A stretch of DNA of 64,000 nucleotides from Oxytricha trifallax (Eukaryota > Ciliophora > Spirotrichea > Sporadotrichida > Oxytrichidae), in contig ARYC01000061.1 in the NCBI GenBank assembly GCA_000711775.1, positions 62,001-126,000 on the forward strand, written 5' to 3'. Shown piece after piece: positions 38,501-51,716 of the stretch (position 1 is the first letter of the stretch; every line of letters begins with the position of its first letter). The notes below the pieces were generated by a model. The model was not told the origin of the DNA. It did not search any database and saw only the letters and a list, made by a program, of their open reading frames with translations. The translations under genes and the position numbers were made by a program.

Positions 38501-39440
38501 TCAATACATTCATGGATTGCTATTATCTTACAAGGATTTGAAGATATGAACTAGAAAGAGATGATTTTAATAAAAGAGGATTAGCTTGAGCAATTTAGAA
38601 ACGCATGGGCTATCTATGATCCAAATGTAAGATATATTGTTATATATTTTTTATACAAATATAGGGAACTGGATTTATAGGAATACAAGAACTGTAATAT
38701 GTTTTTTATTAAAACTCAAATTGTAAAAAATAGATCAACTTTTTTGTAAATTTATAATTAATAATATTAAATTAATGGACGGTGAGAAATAAGTCTAAGA
38801 ACAAGCAACTATCGAATAAAAGATAGTTTTTGAATCCCCTTCTTTAGAGTTAAATTCTGATAATATATAGGAACTATCATAATTACTAAAAACGTCAGGA
38901 TAGATTAATAATGAATAAATACCATAAGAGTAGCCATTTTAGTAATAACCATCACTTTAGCAATAACATCATCAAATTGAATAAATAGCCCAATAAAATT
39001 AAATTTAGCTGCCACTTGAAAAGCAAAATTTACCTGCAACACCCTAAAACCCTCAAAACTTTCAATAAAATTCACAGTAAAAATAAAAAAATGGTGTAAA
39101 TGAAGACAAATTACAAAGTCTTTTGAATAAATGGTAAGAAGAATCTCGCGATAAAGTAAGACAATAGGCCTCTGAAAGATACGATATTCTTAACAATAGC
39201 CCAGAAGTCATTATTCAAAATATCAAGGAGGATTCACAAGATTTCGTACAAGCGGAATGGACGTTTAGTTCACAGTGGAATAAGAGCAAAAATATATTTA
39301 GATAATTCTACTCAAGAATCAATCCTCACAACTCTAATTTAAATTAAAAAATTTTGATAATTAAATTTAATTCTTTAAAAAAAATGAAAATATACTATAA
39401 TTTTACTCGCTTTTTAAGAATTAACCAACATTCATGGTGA
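32590..39440 (+). CDS. Four-domain voltage-gated calcium channel alpha subunit
   Basis: All four repeats are present. Pore motifs are TLEGW (E codon 34498), TGENW (35704), TTEGW (37398) and TGEAW (38271), an EEEE filter typical of calcium selectivity. S4 voltage sensors are ALRTLRVLRPLRSVK, FRAFRLLRVFKLAK, AIRMLRVLRPLRIISR and FRISRIFRLIKRARR. After repeat IV come an EF-hand-like region (WAIYDPNGTGFIGIQEL) crossed by a GT-AG intron of about 38 bp, and a Gln-rich tail. At least three IESs are proven by pointers (separate entries). The product should sit in the ciliary or plasma membrane; in ciliates such channels drive ciliary reversal (inference). The N-terminal segment has an in-frame TGA at codon 12, and the C-terminal end is uncertain: TGA at 39438 overlaps the next start. 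Confidence 0.9.
33957..34012 (+). other. IES with ATTTT pointer in channel repeat I
   Basis: The pointer ATTTT occurs at 33957-33961 and 34013-34017. Removing the 56 bases with one pointer copy joins AAC TTA GAT TTT to GCG GTT GTA, giving NNLDF-AVVIIGLI, the expected S2-S3 sequence. The insert does not start with GT and is AT-rich, so it is an IES and not an intron. Confidence 0.85.
35203..35349 (+). other. IES with ATCT pointer in channel repeat II
   Basis: The pointer ATCT occurs at 35203-35206 and 35350-35353. Precise removal of 147 bases gives FDGFIVI-LSIIDVIINYS, the expected S3 helix. A GT-AG reading of the same interval would shift the frame. Confidence 0.85.
38463..38515 (+). other. 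IES with ATT pointer in channel repeat IV
   Basis: The pointer ATT occurs at 38463-38465 and 38516-38518. Without the 53-base insert the frame reads LNLFI-AIILQGFEDMN, the end of S6 of repeat IV. Left in place, it puts a TGA directly after the S6 segment. Confidence 0.85.
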
Positions 39441-40450
39441 AGACACGCAGAATTTAATATGTTTTTGAGAAATATCGGTAGATCTAATCAGAAAAACAGC
39501 CATCAACTTTAAGAGAAATCGCAGACATCTATAATAAAGAATTTTATAATTAGGTTAATTTAATAATTTTAGCTTGTTAATGAAATTAAATTTTGGGCTA
39601 CAAAATACTTGATATTATCTTATGTGGCTGGAATAAACATATCATACTTCGCCTATCACATGGGTTTGAAGAAACTAAATTTAGATTATTATTATTATTA
39701 AATTTTACTAATTAATTTGTATTTATTATTAAACTTAAGCTGTATGTTGGCCTTCCACTGACTTTCGTTGTGTTTTTCGAATCAAGAAACATTTTTATGA
39801 AGAATTTCATGGACAAAATATATTTCCCAATTGAACCAATTTACAACCAGCTCAGAGAGGATGAGAAATATGCAAAATCATCAAAGGTAATGAATAGCTA
39901 AACTGTGAGAGGAGGGACTATTGTTGATGACCTAAAGGAAGAAATATTCAATGAAGCAAGAATCATTTAGAATAAAGAGACTCTTGTGAGTTTAAATGTA
40001 ATATATACAGAAGTTAACTTGAATTTAAGGAAAATTAATTGATAAATAATTTATAGCCATGTTTTAATATTGTGAAATAGGAACTGGAAGATGAGAGAGT
40101 TTCAGCTGAAGACAGATTCAATTCGATTATAAACTAACTTCACGATTAATACGTCAATGAATCAGACTTCACTACTGGCAAAGAGGGGTACAAGAAGTTC
40201 GTAGATAATTACATTTCACTGTTATATTTATATTAATTAAATTTTATTTGATTCAAGTATGTAGAGTTAATTTTTAATACTCATTTATAATACAGTACAA
40301 TAAAATTATAGTAATAAACTGTACTATATACCCCTTGTCGAAGAATACGATGAAGCCAGATATTTCACTTAGGAGTTTGACAGAAGTTTTCTCAAGAAAC
40401 AAAAATATAGAAGGAGCAAAAGACTGGTAAGTGTAGAGCTTACAAAATGA
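39435..40450 (+). CDS. Small predicted membrane protein, unknown function
   Basis: ATG 39435 opens MVKTRRIQYVFEKYRQIQSE, an arginine-rich N-terminus that could be a mitochondrial presequence. After a 19-base insert with GT-AG ends (within 39553-39575) come two hydrophobic stretches (YLILSYVAGINISYFAYHMG and LYVGLPLTFVVFFESRN), the second preceded by an AT-rich insert at about 39680-39740. Charged helical segments follow: IEPIYNQLREDEKYAKSS, ELEDERVSAEDRFNSIINQ and LVEEYDEARYFTQEFDRSFL. TGA at 40448 may be the stop, unless GTAAGT at 40427 begins an intron. The start overlaps the putative channel stop (ATGGTGA) and lies about 1.2 kb before the MUL1-like gene. The family is not recognised. Confidence 0.55.
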
Positions 40451-40609
40451 AATTGCTTGCATTTTATTTAAATTATCATAAATCTCTCTACTACAAAATT
40501 TACAATGGAGTCATATAAAAACATTGATCTTTTGGAATTCTATTTACAAGAAAAATATAGATAAGAAGATAAATTAATTTAGTTCATTAATTAAATCTAC
40601 AGGTAAATC

Positions 40610-42024
40610 ATGGAAGATAATATTGCTTTCGGTTTTGAAATTGCCAGTGCAGTTGTTTGCAGTTTAATAGGTGGGTTTTAAGTATATAAGACTTCAAAAT
40701 TAGTCAAGAAGCATAAAAAGCTAAGCAAGTATCAAGACTTAAATTTATATTGTAATATGCGGAATAAATATTAATAAATATCAAAGATAATAGAAAAAAA
40801 ATACATTTAGTTTTATTTTTTTAAGCTGATTAAACAAATTTATTACTAGTTAAAACATAAATTTGAATACTTATTAAGAATTATAATGAAATTTATTATC
40901 CAATAAATATTATAATTTTTATTTATTAGTTCATATTTACTAAATTATAATTGTTGCTTAAATAATTTTTTTTTAAATATAATTCTATTACATTTAACTT
41001 TGTTGAAAAGAATAAAGTTTAATCTGTTGACAGTGCAATTAACACATCAGTAAAATAATTCGACAATTCCAAGGAAAAACAATTTATCTTAGTAGAGGGT
41101 CAAGCTGTATCAGGAGCCTTTATTCTCAAGAAAAATGCTAAGAAATGGGATGCAAATTAATCTAAGGAGCATTTGAAAAAGCTGCACAAGATATATAACA
41201 AGCCAGTTTTGCTATCCCGCAATGAATATATAAAGCAGGGATTGTTCAGAGATCATAAGTTTGACTAAGATATCGAAGGTTAAAATTTCTATCTTCTTGA
41301 AAATCATTCAACTAATACCTTATCGAATGAAGAACTGGGGTATATTTAGATTTAGCCTTCATCAAAAGTTCACATGTAAGGATTTAATGTGATTCAGAAA
41401 AAATCAGAGGAAAGCTTGAGTTCTAGCGGGTGGAATAGATTCATTAATTCTTTCCTCTCAATGGGATCTTATCTGATGTACACTAAATTTTCAGAGATCG
41501 TGTATGAGGGAGATAAAGTGAAGGTCTTTGGCACTTTTATCTTCAATCCCTTTGCAAACAGATGGGAGATAGAAAATCCAATAGCTTTCATCAACGGCAG
41601 CGTAGATGGCTATGTGGATCATTTGTAAAGTGAGAAAATTTGGAATGGTTTTTCAATTTTTGGCAGAGCTATAGTTTTAGCTGGTTGCGTTGCTGGCCTT
41701 GGATGGGCTTCTTACAGGCTTATGGGAAGATTCAAGAAACATTTGTAAAAACTCGCTAGACAAAGACTTGAGGAGCAAGATAGAGCGAACAGAATCAGAG
41801 ATGCTCCACCCTTTGTCAGAGAGGGTGTTGATAAGATTGAGATTGAATCATTCACTTGTTTGGACTGCAAGAGAGAAGCCAGAAACATCATATATCTACC
41901 ATGTAAACACTGTGAACTTTGCGAGAAATGCTACAAATAAAAGTAAAACAAATTTTAATGCGAAAAATGCAATGCTAAAATCGATAAACTTATCAAGATT
42001 TATGTTAGTAGCAATAATGAATGA
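40610..42024 (+). CDS. MUL1: MUL1/MULAN-like mitochondrial E3 ubiquitin ligase
   Basis: ATG 40610 opens MEDNIAFGFEIASAVVCSLI, an N-terminal membrane helix. After an AT-rich insert (about 40755-41000) the GIDE/BAM intermembrane domain follows (VEGQAVSGAFILKKN, FSEIVYEGDKVKVFGTFIFN, NRWEIENPIAFINGS). A second membrane helix is FSIFGRAIVLAGCVAGLGWA, and then comes a C-terminal RING: CLDCKREARNIIYLPCKHCE and CEKCNAKIDKLIKIYVS. The Cys/His spacing C-x2-C, C-x-H, C-x2-C, C-x2-C fits MUL1, as does the end IYVSSNNE-TGA at 42024. The family ubiquitinates or SUMOylates targets at the mitochondrial outer membrane or peroxisomes. Order and length match the animal and plant proteins. Confidence 0.88.
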
Positions 42025-42322
42025 AAACTAAATTTTATATTTTTAAGATTTTACAATATTGATAATCATTTACCAATTGATTACTTTTCTAATTGTACAA
42101 GAAAAAAAAGTAAACATCTATTTTTCATTAATTTTGTATAAGTATTTAATCTAACTTAGTTCTCATAAATATCTTAGATTTCGTTTATCTTTAAAGGAAT
42201 CAAGAATGAACAATATTAATATGATTAAAAATTTTGTAAAAATTAATAATTTTTTAAAAATATCATAGAGATATTAAAGAAAGATAAGATATATAATAAA
42301 TTATTAAACAACATTTCAAATC

Positions 42323-44413
42323 ATGAAACTCTATAACAAAGTTAAATATCTTCCCTTAACAAAATCATCTCTTAAATTCTTAAATTTTTCATAAAATATC
42401 CAAATGTGTGCTACAACACACATAAATTTGGCTAAGCAATAATAATATACCTTTTCATCATTTAATAACAAAAATCATTAATCTGATAATTAAGAAAGCG
42501 AGAATTCATCTTCTAATGATTATTGGTAATATAATAAACAATTTGTGAAAAATAATTATATTAAATACTTATCATATATTTATTAGGAATGATGTTTAAG
42601 TTCAAAATTTTCATGGTAATTTTTACTAATTTAAGGATATTACAAGCTTATAAAAATATCAAATAATTAATTTATAGAATTACATTTTACATAAGATTAA
42701 GTAATCATTTTCCCCATTAGATTTAATTTCATTTTAATAAATATGATTTAATTTATAAATAAAAATTTTTAGATTTCAAAAATTGTAGACAATATAAAGA
42801 AAATGTTTATGAACCAATTGAACCTCTTAATTTCAATCTAATTGCTAAATAAAATAAGTTTAAAAATTAAATATAAATTACTTTATCATTATATTTTTTA
42901 TTTTATTTTAATTGTATAATTAAATATTTGAATTTGTATATAATTTTGAATCATATTTATTAAAAGGAGAAGAAAAGATATTAATTTTCTAATCAAAGAA
43001 AAACTACATGAGATAAAAATAAGGTAGTTTATTATAATTTAAATCATATTTAGTTTCAAATCCTTAATTTATGATCAGCCTAATAAGAAATTTAATCTTT
43101 ATTTTTTATTTGTGCAATTAAGTCTAATTTAAAAGTTAAAAATTAATAAAAACGTTAAAGAAAATAAATTTGCCTTAATAATACCAAATTGGCTTATTGA
43201 TCTTTTTGTAAAATTTTGTTAAAAAACTTTTATATTGACAAATCTTATTTAAATTATATCATTTAAGTCTTTTACCATGACGAGATGATCAATCTTGTAT
43301 TAAATGAAATCATTAAAACTTTATCTGATTTAATTGCTTATTTGTTAATGATTACTTTGAAGAGATATTACTTTTTCCGATTATTTTTTTAATAAAAAAA
43401 TAGCAAAACTTGCACTATTAATAAATTGTAATAAGATTTCTTCATTGAATTCAATTTTTCACAGAAATATCTACATTATATAGTTTAACATTAAGATTTG
43501 ATAAGATTGAGTTAATTAAAAAAATCGACCAATAATAAAAATTCTTTTTTTGTCTTCATACTTTTTTCTTTTACGCAGAGACTTCATTTATTATATAAAA
43601 ATTCTTATAATTCATAAGTGAACATTAAAAGAGCCTTGGCCATGATCAAATCAAGTTAATTTCATTTTAATAAATGAGATAAAGACATTACAAAGACTTA
43701 TTCACAATTTTAGCATTTACTAGTGCCTGCCATATTCTTTTAAAAATTGATAAGTCGTAATATCTCAAAACATTTCTTTGGTTCTAAACGTTTCTCACTT
43801 TCTATAATTAATATAAATTTTTCGATATTGTTTTTCCAATTTCTGATATATTTTTGTAATGATTTTAATAATAAACATTGAAAGACATTTTTAAATTTAC
43901 CTTAAATAAAACTCTTGAGAGCATTCACTTAAAAAGTGATGGAAAAACTGTGGTACTTGTTACTCATAACTATAAAGAGTTTGAAGCTTAGATTAAAGAT
44001 TTGAAATAATTTGGATAATTCTCTTATATTAAATTAAAACTTAAGAGTTAGTCAAAGCTTTTAATTAATTATCTAATAAAATTTTCCCTCTTAAATAAAT
44101 TCGTTATGAAGATTATGAAGAATTTTCAAAAGTTGCTTAAATCATTTAAAATTCATTGGAAATTGAAGGTAGGATTATTTAAATTGGCAAATTAGATGAT
44201 TCCGACATTTTCTCACTTTACAAAGCTCTTTTTATCATCCCAGAAGAAAGCAGCATTATTAAAAAAATAAATAATATACAATCAAAGAATAAGTTTTTTA
44301 AAATATTTCTCCATTATAAATACTTATTATATAAATCATATAATAAGGGTTACAACGATGTTGTTAGTGCAATTTTTGAAGGGAAAGAAATAAAAGTTAA
44401 CAATGATATTTGA
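42323..44413 (+). CDS. TMEM223-like mitochondrial protein, tandem copy 1
   Basis: ATG 42323 gives MKLYNKVKYLPLTKSSLKFL, a basic, hydroxylated presequence, with the conserved cleavage-type motif TFSSFNNKN. Next come YEPIEPLNFN (about 42807), KGEEKILIFQSKKNYMR (about 42965), a first membrane segment KDLFTILAFTSACHILL (about 43695), ESIHLKSDGKTVVLVTHNYK and AQIKDLKQFG (about 43915-44025), and the C-terminal box YNDVVSAIFEGKEIKVNNDI-TGA (about 44351-44413). AT-rich inserts separate the blocks. The layout follows TMEM223: LLF, a membrane hairpin, a strand pair with an exposed VTL.T stretch, and a short tail. Confidence 0.6.
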
Positions 44414-44815
44414 TTACTTCAGAATTGAGACATTGCTTAATGTTGCATTACCAATTATGTTTAGTTTAAGAATTCATAAATGATTTTAATAGATTGATTC
44501 CTAATTCTTAACTTCTTTAAATTCAAATTTATTTTCATTATTGGATCATTTAACTTTTAGTGTTAGGTAATATAGTTTGGAATAAAATTTTTTTATTCTG
44601 ATATATTTTATTCGAAGTATAAATTTGCTTATAAACCTAAAGGCTATTATAGTAATAAATTGTTACTCATTTATATAAAACATTAATAGAAAATTAAAAA
44701 AAGAGCTTTAATAAAATTTTATGCTTAAAAAATTTCTTAATTTTGCATAAATATTTTTCTAATCCCAAAGCTGATATTTAATTATTTTATGAGTTGTAAA
44801 TTATAATAAATAAAA
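44414..44815. other. Intergenic, AT-rich
   Basis: The spacer between tandem copies 1 and 2 shows no coding, RNA or repeat feature. Confidence 0.4.
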
Positions 44816-47800
44816 ATGAAAGTATATCCAAGGTTAAGATACTTTAATCATCTAAGATAATTCAGCAACTTCTAAATATTACCACAAGAAACACAATTCT
44901 GCAATTTTAAACATTATTATCTCGTGAATCAATAAAAATCAAAATTTTCAACAAATAAAAACAAAAAGAAAAATTCTGATGAGAAATAAAAGACTTCATA
45001 AAATTAGTCACCACCATAATCAGAAAATTAATAAAAAAAATTATACGAACCAATTGAACCTATCATTTTCAAAAAAGTATAAATAAATAGTACTTTAAAA
45101 TAATTCATATTTTTGAATATTAAATTAGAGTAATAATTTAAAATTCTTATTACATTTAAATTTATAAATACATAATTCAAAAAAGGAGAGGAGAAGTTGC
45201 TAATTTTCCAATCAGAAAGACCTTACTTTAGATTAAAACAATTTTATGACTTATCCTTAGTAATGACAATTTTTAGTGGCTTGAATCCCCACTCACAATA
45301 GAATTATTATTGTAAATTGTTGTTTGAAATATTTCTGTTTATTTTTAAAGGAATCTTTAAATATATAAATTTATTTTGAAAATTAGAATAATTAAGTACT
45401 TTTTTGTATTTTAAGAGTTGTTCGAATTATTATTCTTTAGATTCCTTATCTATTGAATAAGTTTTTTATTTTTATTATGCTAAATTTTAATAAGTATGCT
45501 TTATACCTTTATAGGTAAACCCTATTTATATTAATTAATCAAATCTCCCTAATGCAATTTTGTTTCGAAGCACCAATTATTAATCTTTCTATATTATAAA
45601 AATTATTATAATTTTGCTACTTTTTATTTATAAATGCTTTGATATTATTAATGGTGAAATTCTGATATGTAAAAATTATATCAAGGATTTTAAATAATAT
45701 GCTTTTAATAATAATTCTTTCTTGTTTTATGAAGTTACTTATTAGTTAAATTGAGAATATTTAATTTTATTATTTATTGTATATGAGTAGTTTAAGCGAA
45801 AAAAATACTTGAGTTAAAAAATAAAGTTTAGCAAACATCGAATTACAATAAAAACAGTAGATTTATAAATAGAAAATTGAATTAATAAGATAATCTACTA
45901 TAGAGTAAATAAAGGAATTGACATAGGCTAAAATAAAGTTTATTTTTAAAGATATTAAATTAATATCAAATTGCATATAAGATAAGTATCATTGGCAATT
46001 TATAAAATCTTTTCAATTAAATTTTTAAACAATCACTTAAGTTAATTTTGTATTAAAGATATATATTATTTAAATTTAAGATTTAAACGATAATAATCCA
46101 TAACTCAAATATAAATTACTGGAAAATAAATTTTTTAGGCTATAATTTATCAATCCTTATAAATTTGTATAAAAAATTTTACTATGCTTTAACATATTTT
46201 TTAATAAATTAGGTTTTTCAACTTTTAAAGCTTATCTTAATTCATATAAATTAAAATTTATTCTCTATTTAAAAAATATATTCTTACATCTTAATAATAA
46301 GATTTCTTTTTTTTTGCATTTTTTATTTTTGATATTTTATAATTTTCACTTGTATTTCTTTATTGCTTTAATTACAAGTGAGAGAAAAATATTAACTTTA
46401 AATTAATTGGCTATATATTTCTGAAATCTTTTTAATTTATTAAAGTTTTATCTTAATTTTATTTACACAAATTGATTTTATAACAATAATATTTGTTTAG
46501 AATGAATATTTTGATTGATTTACTTCATATCCCTGCATATTCCATTTAAAATATTATTATGAACAAAAATTAATTAAAAAATTTATTTTAAAATGCAGTG
46601 TACAAGATTTATATGCAACAACTTTTGCTTAGCTCCCTTTGGTCACTATCATTTTTTGCTTTCTATTGTTTAATAAATATATTACATAAATTACAGTTTT
46701 TTTAATAAAAAATCGGAGGACATTTATGAACTGCAATTATTTATGTTATTTTTTCTGAATTATTAAATATTTGATAATTTTATAATAATTTTACTTGTAA
46801 ATAAGCATCTTTAAAAAAAAATTATAAATATATATTATGGCAATTTATTAAATAAAATAATCAATTAATATTTACAAAAAAGTTTTTATTTTTAAAATAA
46901 TCCATGAATGTTTTGTTTTTTAATTTTAACCTTTATATATTTAAGTTCTTTAAAATTAATCTTAAGTTTAGATAAGATTTTTAATTATAGAACAAGAAAA
47001 GTTAATTTCTACTCTAAAATTGAAATATATTTAATATATAAATTTTAAGGTAAAAATATTGCACCTACTTTAAATATTTGGCATTAATCTTAAATAATAC
47101 GCAATAATAAACCCTCAAATTAATGGGAGTTTAATATAATTTTTAAAATGATTGATAATCCATTACTTTTAAAGTAATTTTTAGTGTCGTTAGAATAAGT
47201 ATTTTCTTTTCTTCTTTAATTTAAGTTATAACCCAAAGGAATTGTCATACTAATTTTAAATTTAAGATTTTATTTATATATTGGAGCTCTTTAGCTGAAT
47301 TGAATTTTTAATATCAATTCTTTTTTCCAAAATTACTCGAATAATTAATAGATATTTGATTGTTTTTGAAATTTTTAATATTCGTATATAAGTTCGAAAT
47401 ATATAATTAAGCAGATACAAGAGCTTTAGAAACTATTTTTGTAACAATTACTTATTTATTACATAACTTAGATCATACTATAAAATCTTTTTTCCATTAA
47501 TTTGAAATTTAATATTAATATCTAATAATTAAAATTTTCTTCTAAAAATGATTCATTTGTAAATAATTAATTTTAATACCGAAATTAGCAAAATTAAATA
47601 GAAACATATTATCTAAACATGTCATGATGTTAAAATAAGCTATAAAGTAGAGATTCATATTGGTCTATATTCAAATGGGATTTGAGGTTTTAATGCGGTT
47701 TGTAGCATACAAAGCACTAAATCTCTGTATTGATGAAGTTTACTTAACAAATGATGGAAAATTTTTGATATTAATCACTTAAAAATCTAATGTTTATAAA

Positions 47801-49028
47801 ATTGACATTAAGAACTTTAAATAAGTTGGAGGTTTGAAAAGATTTTAATATTATTTAATATTTTTTTGAAATTGCTTTACTAAGAAAACAAAATAACAAC
47901 CCATTTAAATAAATATCACATGATAGTAATGAGAATTTTAATAAACTATCTCAAAAACAGCAAGAAGTTATTATTGGATTTGGTAGACTAGTCTAAATAA
48001 CTATTATTCCTAATTCAAATATAAATACTATTAGAATCTGGGGTATTGGAAAGCTGAGTCTAATTTCCTTATAATTTCTATTTATTAATTAATATCCTTA
48101 GCAATATCAATCTAGATATTCCTTAATCAAATATAATTATTTTATATATAAATACACAATAAAAAGCTATTTAATTTTGTAGTTATTGATATAAAAGATA
48201 AAAATTTAAGGTACAAAAGCCTTCAAGTTATAAAAAAAATTAAAATTTAATTAAATATTTTATTGAATAAATATCAATATATTCAAATATATTTTAAATT
48301 ACTAGCAAATTAAAAATTACAATTTTTTTATGCAGTTTTTAGCGGAATTATAAAAACTTTTAATTTAATTCGGAAGGTACTTTAAAACTATAGGTATAAT
48401 ATTAAATACAAATTATAAATGTTAGGGTAGGTCCGAAATCCAGTTGCTGAATCTTTTACCACATCAATAAAATTATTATTTTAGGAATACATTCGATTTG
48501 GGAAAATGAATTAAAATTAAATTTATAAAATTTTATAATCATAGTTGGAATGGGATTCAAAGTGACTAAAGTTCAAATCTATATCAGATCTACATAGATC
48601 CTTCAATTTTAGGGAAATATTACTGGAAATGAGATATTTTGAATTTGATCTAACTCACAAAAACAGTAAAAGTGGTTTTCTCTCTTGAATGACGAGATTA
48701 ATTCATTGTTGCAATGACAGTTATCGTCTAATTTTAAATGTGTTATCCAGCGAGTATAATATTTATTGGATTTAGAGCATTTTTTCCAAAAACATAACTG
48801 AAGGCAATTAATAACTAGTTAATTTATATTTAAATTCATTTCCCGAGTTTGAATGAATTCCTAAAATATTATAAACAAATTACAATCATAATTTAAAATT
48901 TTTATTTATCCATTATTTAATAATTTTTAGAGATTTATCATTATTTTTAATTTTATAATAAGAAATACGATGATGTTGTCGATGCTGTTATTAATGGCAA
49001 AGAAATCAAAGTTACTAAGGAAGATTGA
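44816..49028 (+). CDS. TMEM223-like mitochondrial protein, tandem copy 2
   Basis: ATG 44816 gives MKVYPRLRYFNHLRQFSNF with the SKFSTNKNKK cleavage-type motif. Blocks are LYEPIEPIIFKK (about 45045), FRLKQFYDLSLVMTIFSGL (about 45229-45288), membrane segment VYKIYMQQLLLSSLWSLSFF (about 46600-46670), FVAYKALNLCIDEVYLTNDG and YKIDIKNFKQVG (about 47698-47830), and the end KYDDVVDAVINGKEIKVTKE ending in TGA at 49026-49028. Two very long AT-rich gaps (about 45300-46590 and 46680-47640) make this the longest locus of the array. Copy 5 has gaps at the same places. It could be a fusion of two partial copies, but block order is complete and in sequence. Confidence 0.55.
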
Positions 49029-49820
49029 TTAATACAATATTTAAAGCTTTTAGTTCAAACTTTAATTCTTATTTACAAGTTAATCTAATATTTTTCATTT
49101 CATTTTAATTTTGCTTGAATAATTTGCTAATCAAAATATATAATAGATTTACATTATCTCAATTTAAATCAATTAAAATGATAAATTTAGAGATCCATCA
49201 AGGCTCGTACAATATAATTAAATTATTTGTATAGTTTAATTTTTTAATTCAAAGTATAATTTAATAATTTTATATTCTAAATTAATTTAAAAGCAATGAT
49301 ATCAAAGTTATTAAGCAGATTTAATTTATTAAATTCAATTAATTTTTTTGATATAAGGATCTCATTTAGATCAGTAAGTGATAATAGCATTATATGAAAA
49401 GGATTTATTAAATTAGGTAGAAACATAATTAATGTCTAAAAATCCCTACTTGTCTTGGCATTAATATTTTTATAAATGATAATAATTAATTTTTTAATTT
49501 AAAAAATATATTTTACTGCAGGCACACCTAATAGTGGATAATCTATTTATTAGAAGATAAAAATTAAAGCTTCTTTAAAAAGAACTATATAAACCTTACA
49601 TTATATCTTTTAAAACATAAAAATATTGAATTATATGAAGAGCAATAAATATTTCATTTAAAAAGAGTCTCATTGCATATATATTAAAAGAGGAAACTAT
49701 AGAAGTGCGTAAAATTCTCTAGAAGTTGGGAAATACTAACACCCCATAACAATAAATAAGCTAATTAAATAATTATCAAAATTTTGAGTGATTAAAATAA
49801 TTTCATTTTAAAAATTAATC
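49029..49820. other. Intergenic, AT-rich
   Basis: The spacer between tandem copies 2 and 3 is AT-rich throughout. No supported feature was found. Confidence 0.4.
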
Positions 49821-51503
49821 ATGAAAATACATAGCAAGCTTAAATATCTTTCCCAACCAACTTTATTTCCTTCATATTCCATTCACTGTTAATAAATACT
49901 AAAGAGTGCTTCTTTTAAAGGTTTTCTGATTAATCAACAATAATTTCAATTTTCAACTAATAAAAACAAAAATGGAAAATAAGAGTAGAAATAAAACACT
50001 TCTACGACTTAGTCATTTACTGATCATTATTATAAAATAATTTTAAAAAAATCAAGATAATTTGCAACTTTTTAATTTAACTGTTTTTAAATAATTAAAT
50101 TATTTTAAATTGATAAATATAGTAATAAATTAACCTTAATGCATTTTTAAACTTCTGCATTCTAATTGAAAATTATTTTTTATTTGTTAGATTATAAATA
50201 AAAACAATTTTTTAAATTATTTATTTCTAATATTTTAATATTAAGAAAATATTTATGAGCCAATCGAACAAATCAATTTTAAATAAAATTTTTAAATAAA
50301 ATTAATAAAAAAATTTAAGAGAAATAAATAATTGCCATTTGTTATTTTTCTTCATAAATTAGGACTATAATATATAAATTTGTAATTAATTTCAAAAAAG
50401 GCGAAGATAAACTATTAATTTTCAAGTCAAAGAATGATCAAATACGATTAAAACATGAATTATTAATAAAACAAATTTTATTTAATCAACATCTCACTGT
50501 TAAAAATTTTGACTAATTTATTATTTTCTGTAATCAAAATTAATTTTATGAATTTCTATAATATAGGTAAAAATGTTCATAAGGCATTTTACTTATTAAA
50601 TCGAAGAACTCATAATAATATCTACGAATTCCATAAAAATTAGATACTTTAATGAATGTTTGAATTTATATGCATTTTGAAAGAAAATAAATCTTATCTC
50701 ATCTGACCTATTCCATTAATTAACATTCTAATTAATATATTATATAAAAACATTTCAAAGATATTACCACAGTTTTATATACCTTTTTTGGCTTAAATTC
50801 ACTTTACAAAGGTTAATAGTAGCAATATTTCAAAGCTTTGATTTGGTTTAATTCATTTTATGCTGTATACTACTAAATGAAAATATATTTTAAATATCAA
50901 GGTTTCAAATCTATAATTTTGAATAAAAATTGTAATTTTAAAATACATATTGAAAGGCGTTTCTAAAGTGAGGCTAAATAAATATATTGCAGACGTCTTT
51001 TTAAAGAGTGATGGAAAATCTATAATATTTCTTACATAGAATTTAGATGAATTTGAAGTTTAAATTAAAGATGTTAGATAATTTTGGGGAAATTTTTATT
51101 CACAATTTTTTATCATAAATATTGATATTCTTGAGAAAGTAAAAAATTAACATTTCCCATTAAATAACTTCAATATGATGATTTTAAGACATTCAAAGAT
51201 ATGCATAATAGAGTGAAAAAAGCCGAAGCTAAAAAGGAAGGGAGATTTATTACAGTTGACAAGTTTACTCGAGGACACTGGTTTTATATAAATTCAGGCA
51301 AGGCATTTTTTATCATATCACACGAAAGTAGCATTATTAAAATTATAAAAATATAATTTATAACATTGTGATTTATTTTTCCATAATATGTTATGCTGTA
51401 AATGTAATTATATAAAAATTAACTGTTTTATAATAAGGGTTACGATGATGTCATTAATGCGATTATTGACGGTAAAGAAATAAAAACTTATTAAGAAATT
51501 TGA
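49821..51503 (+). CDS. TMEM223-like mitochondrial protein, tandem copy 3
   Basis: ATG 49821 gives MKIHSKLKYLSQPTLFPSYS and FQFSTNKNKN. Blocks are YEPIEQINFK (about 50255), GEDKLLIFKSKNDQIRLKHE (about 50403), KYIADVFLKSDGKSIIFLTQ and FEVQIKDVRQFWG (about 50975-51090), FKDMHNRVKKAEAKKEGRFI and FTRGHWFYINSGKAFFIISH (about 51190-51330), and YDDVINAIIDGKEIKTYQEI-TGA at 51503. The GRFI...HWFY...FFI block aligns by eye with the KVKGRRFYFLLD region I recall for animal TMEM223, the best single argument for the family name. The animal protein is an inner-membrane factor of COX1 synthesis. Confidence 0.62.
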
Positions 51504-51716
51504 TTTAATTCGTACTTGGAATATTATTCCTGATGGATAAACTTATATAAATTGAGAAAGATTTCATTAATGATTGAAGTAAATTGTATTTAAATTCTTT
51601 AAATTCTTTATTATTGTCTTTTTAAATAATGAAAATATTTGGCTTTATATAATTGAATAAATTGTATCTTATTTTTATATTTAGTTTAATATGATATTCT
51701 AATTAATTCATATATT

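Noticed and set aside
32590-39440. Sodium channel identity
   Set aside because: The filter residues are E-E-E-E, not D-E-K-A.
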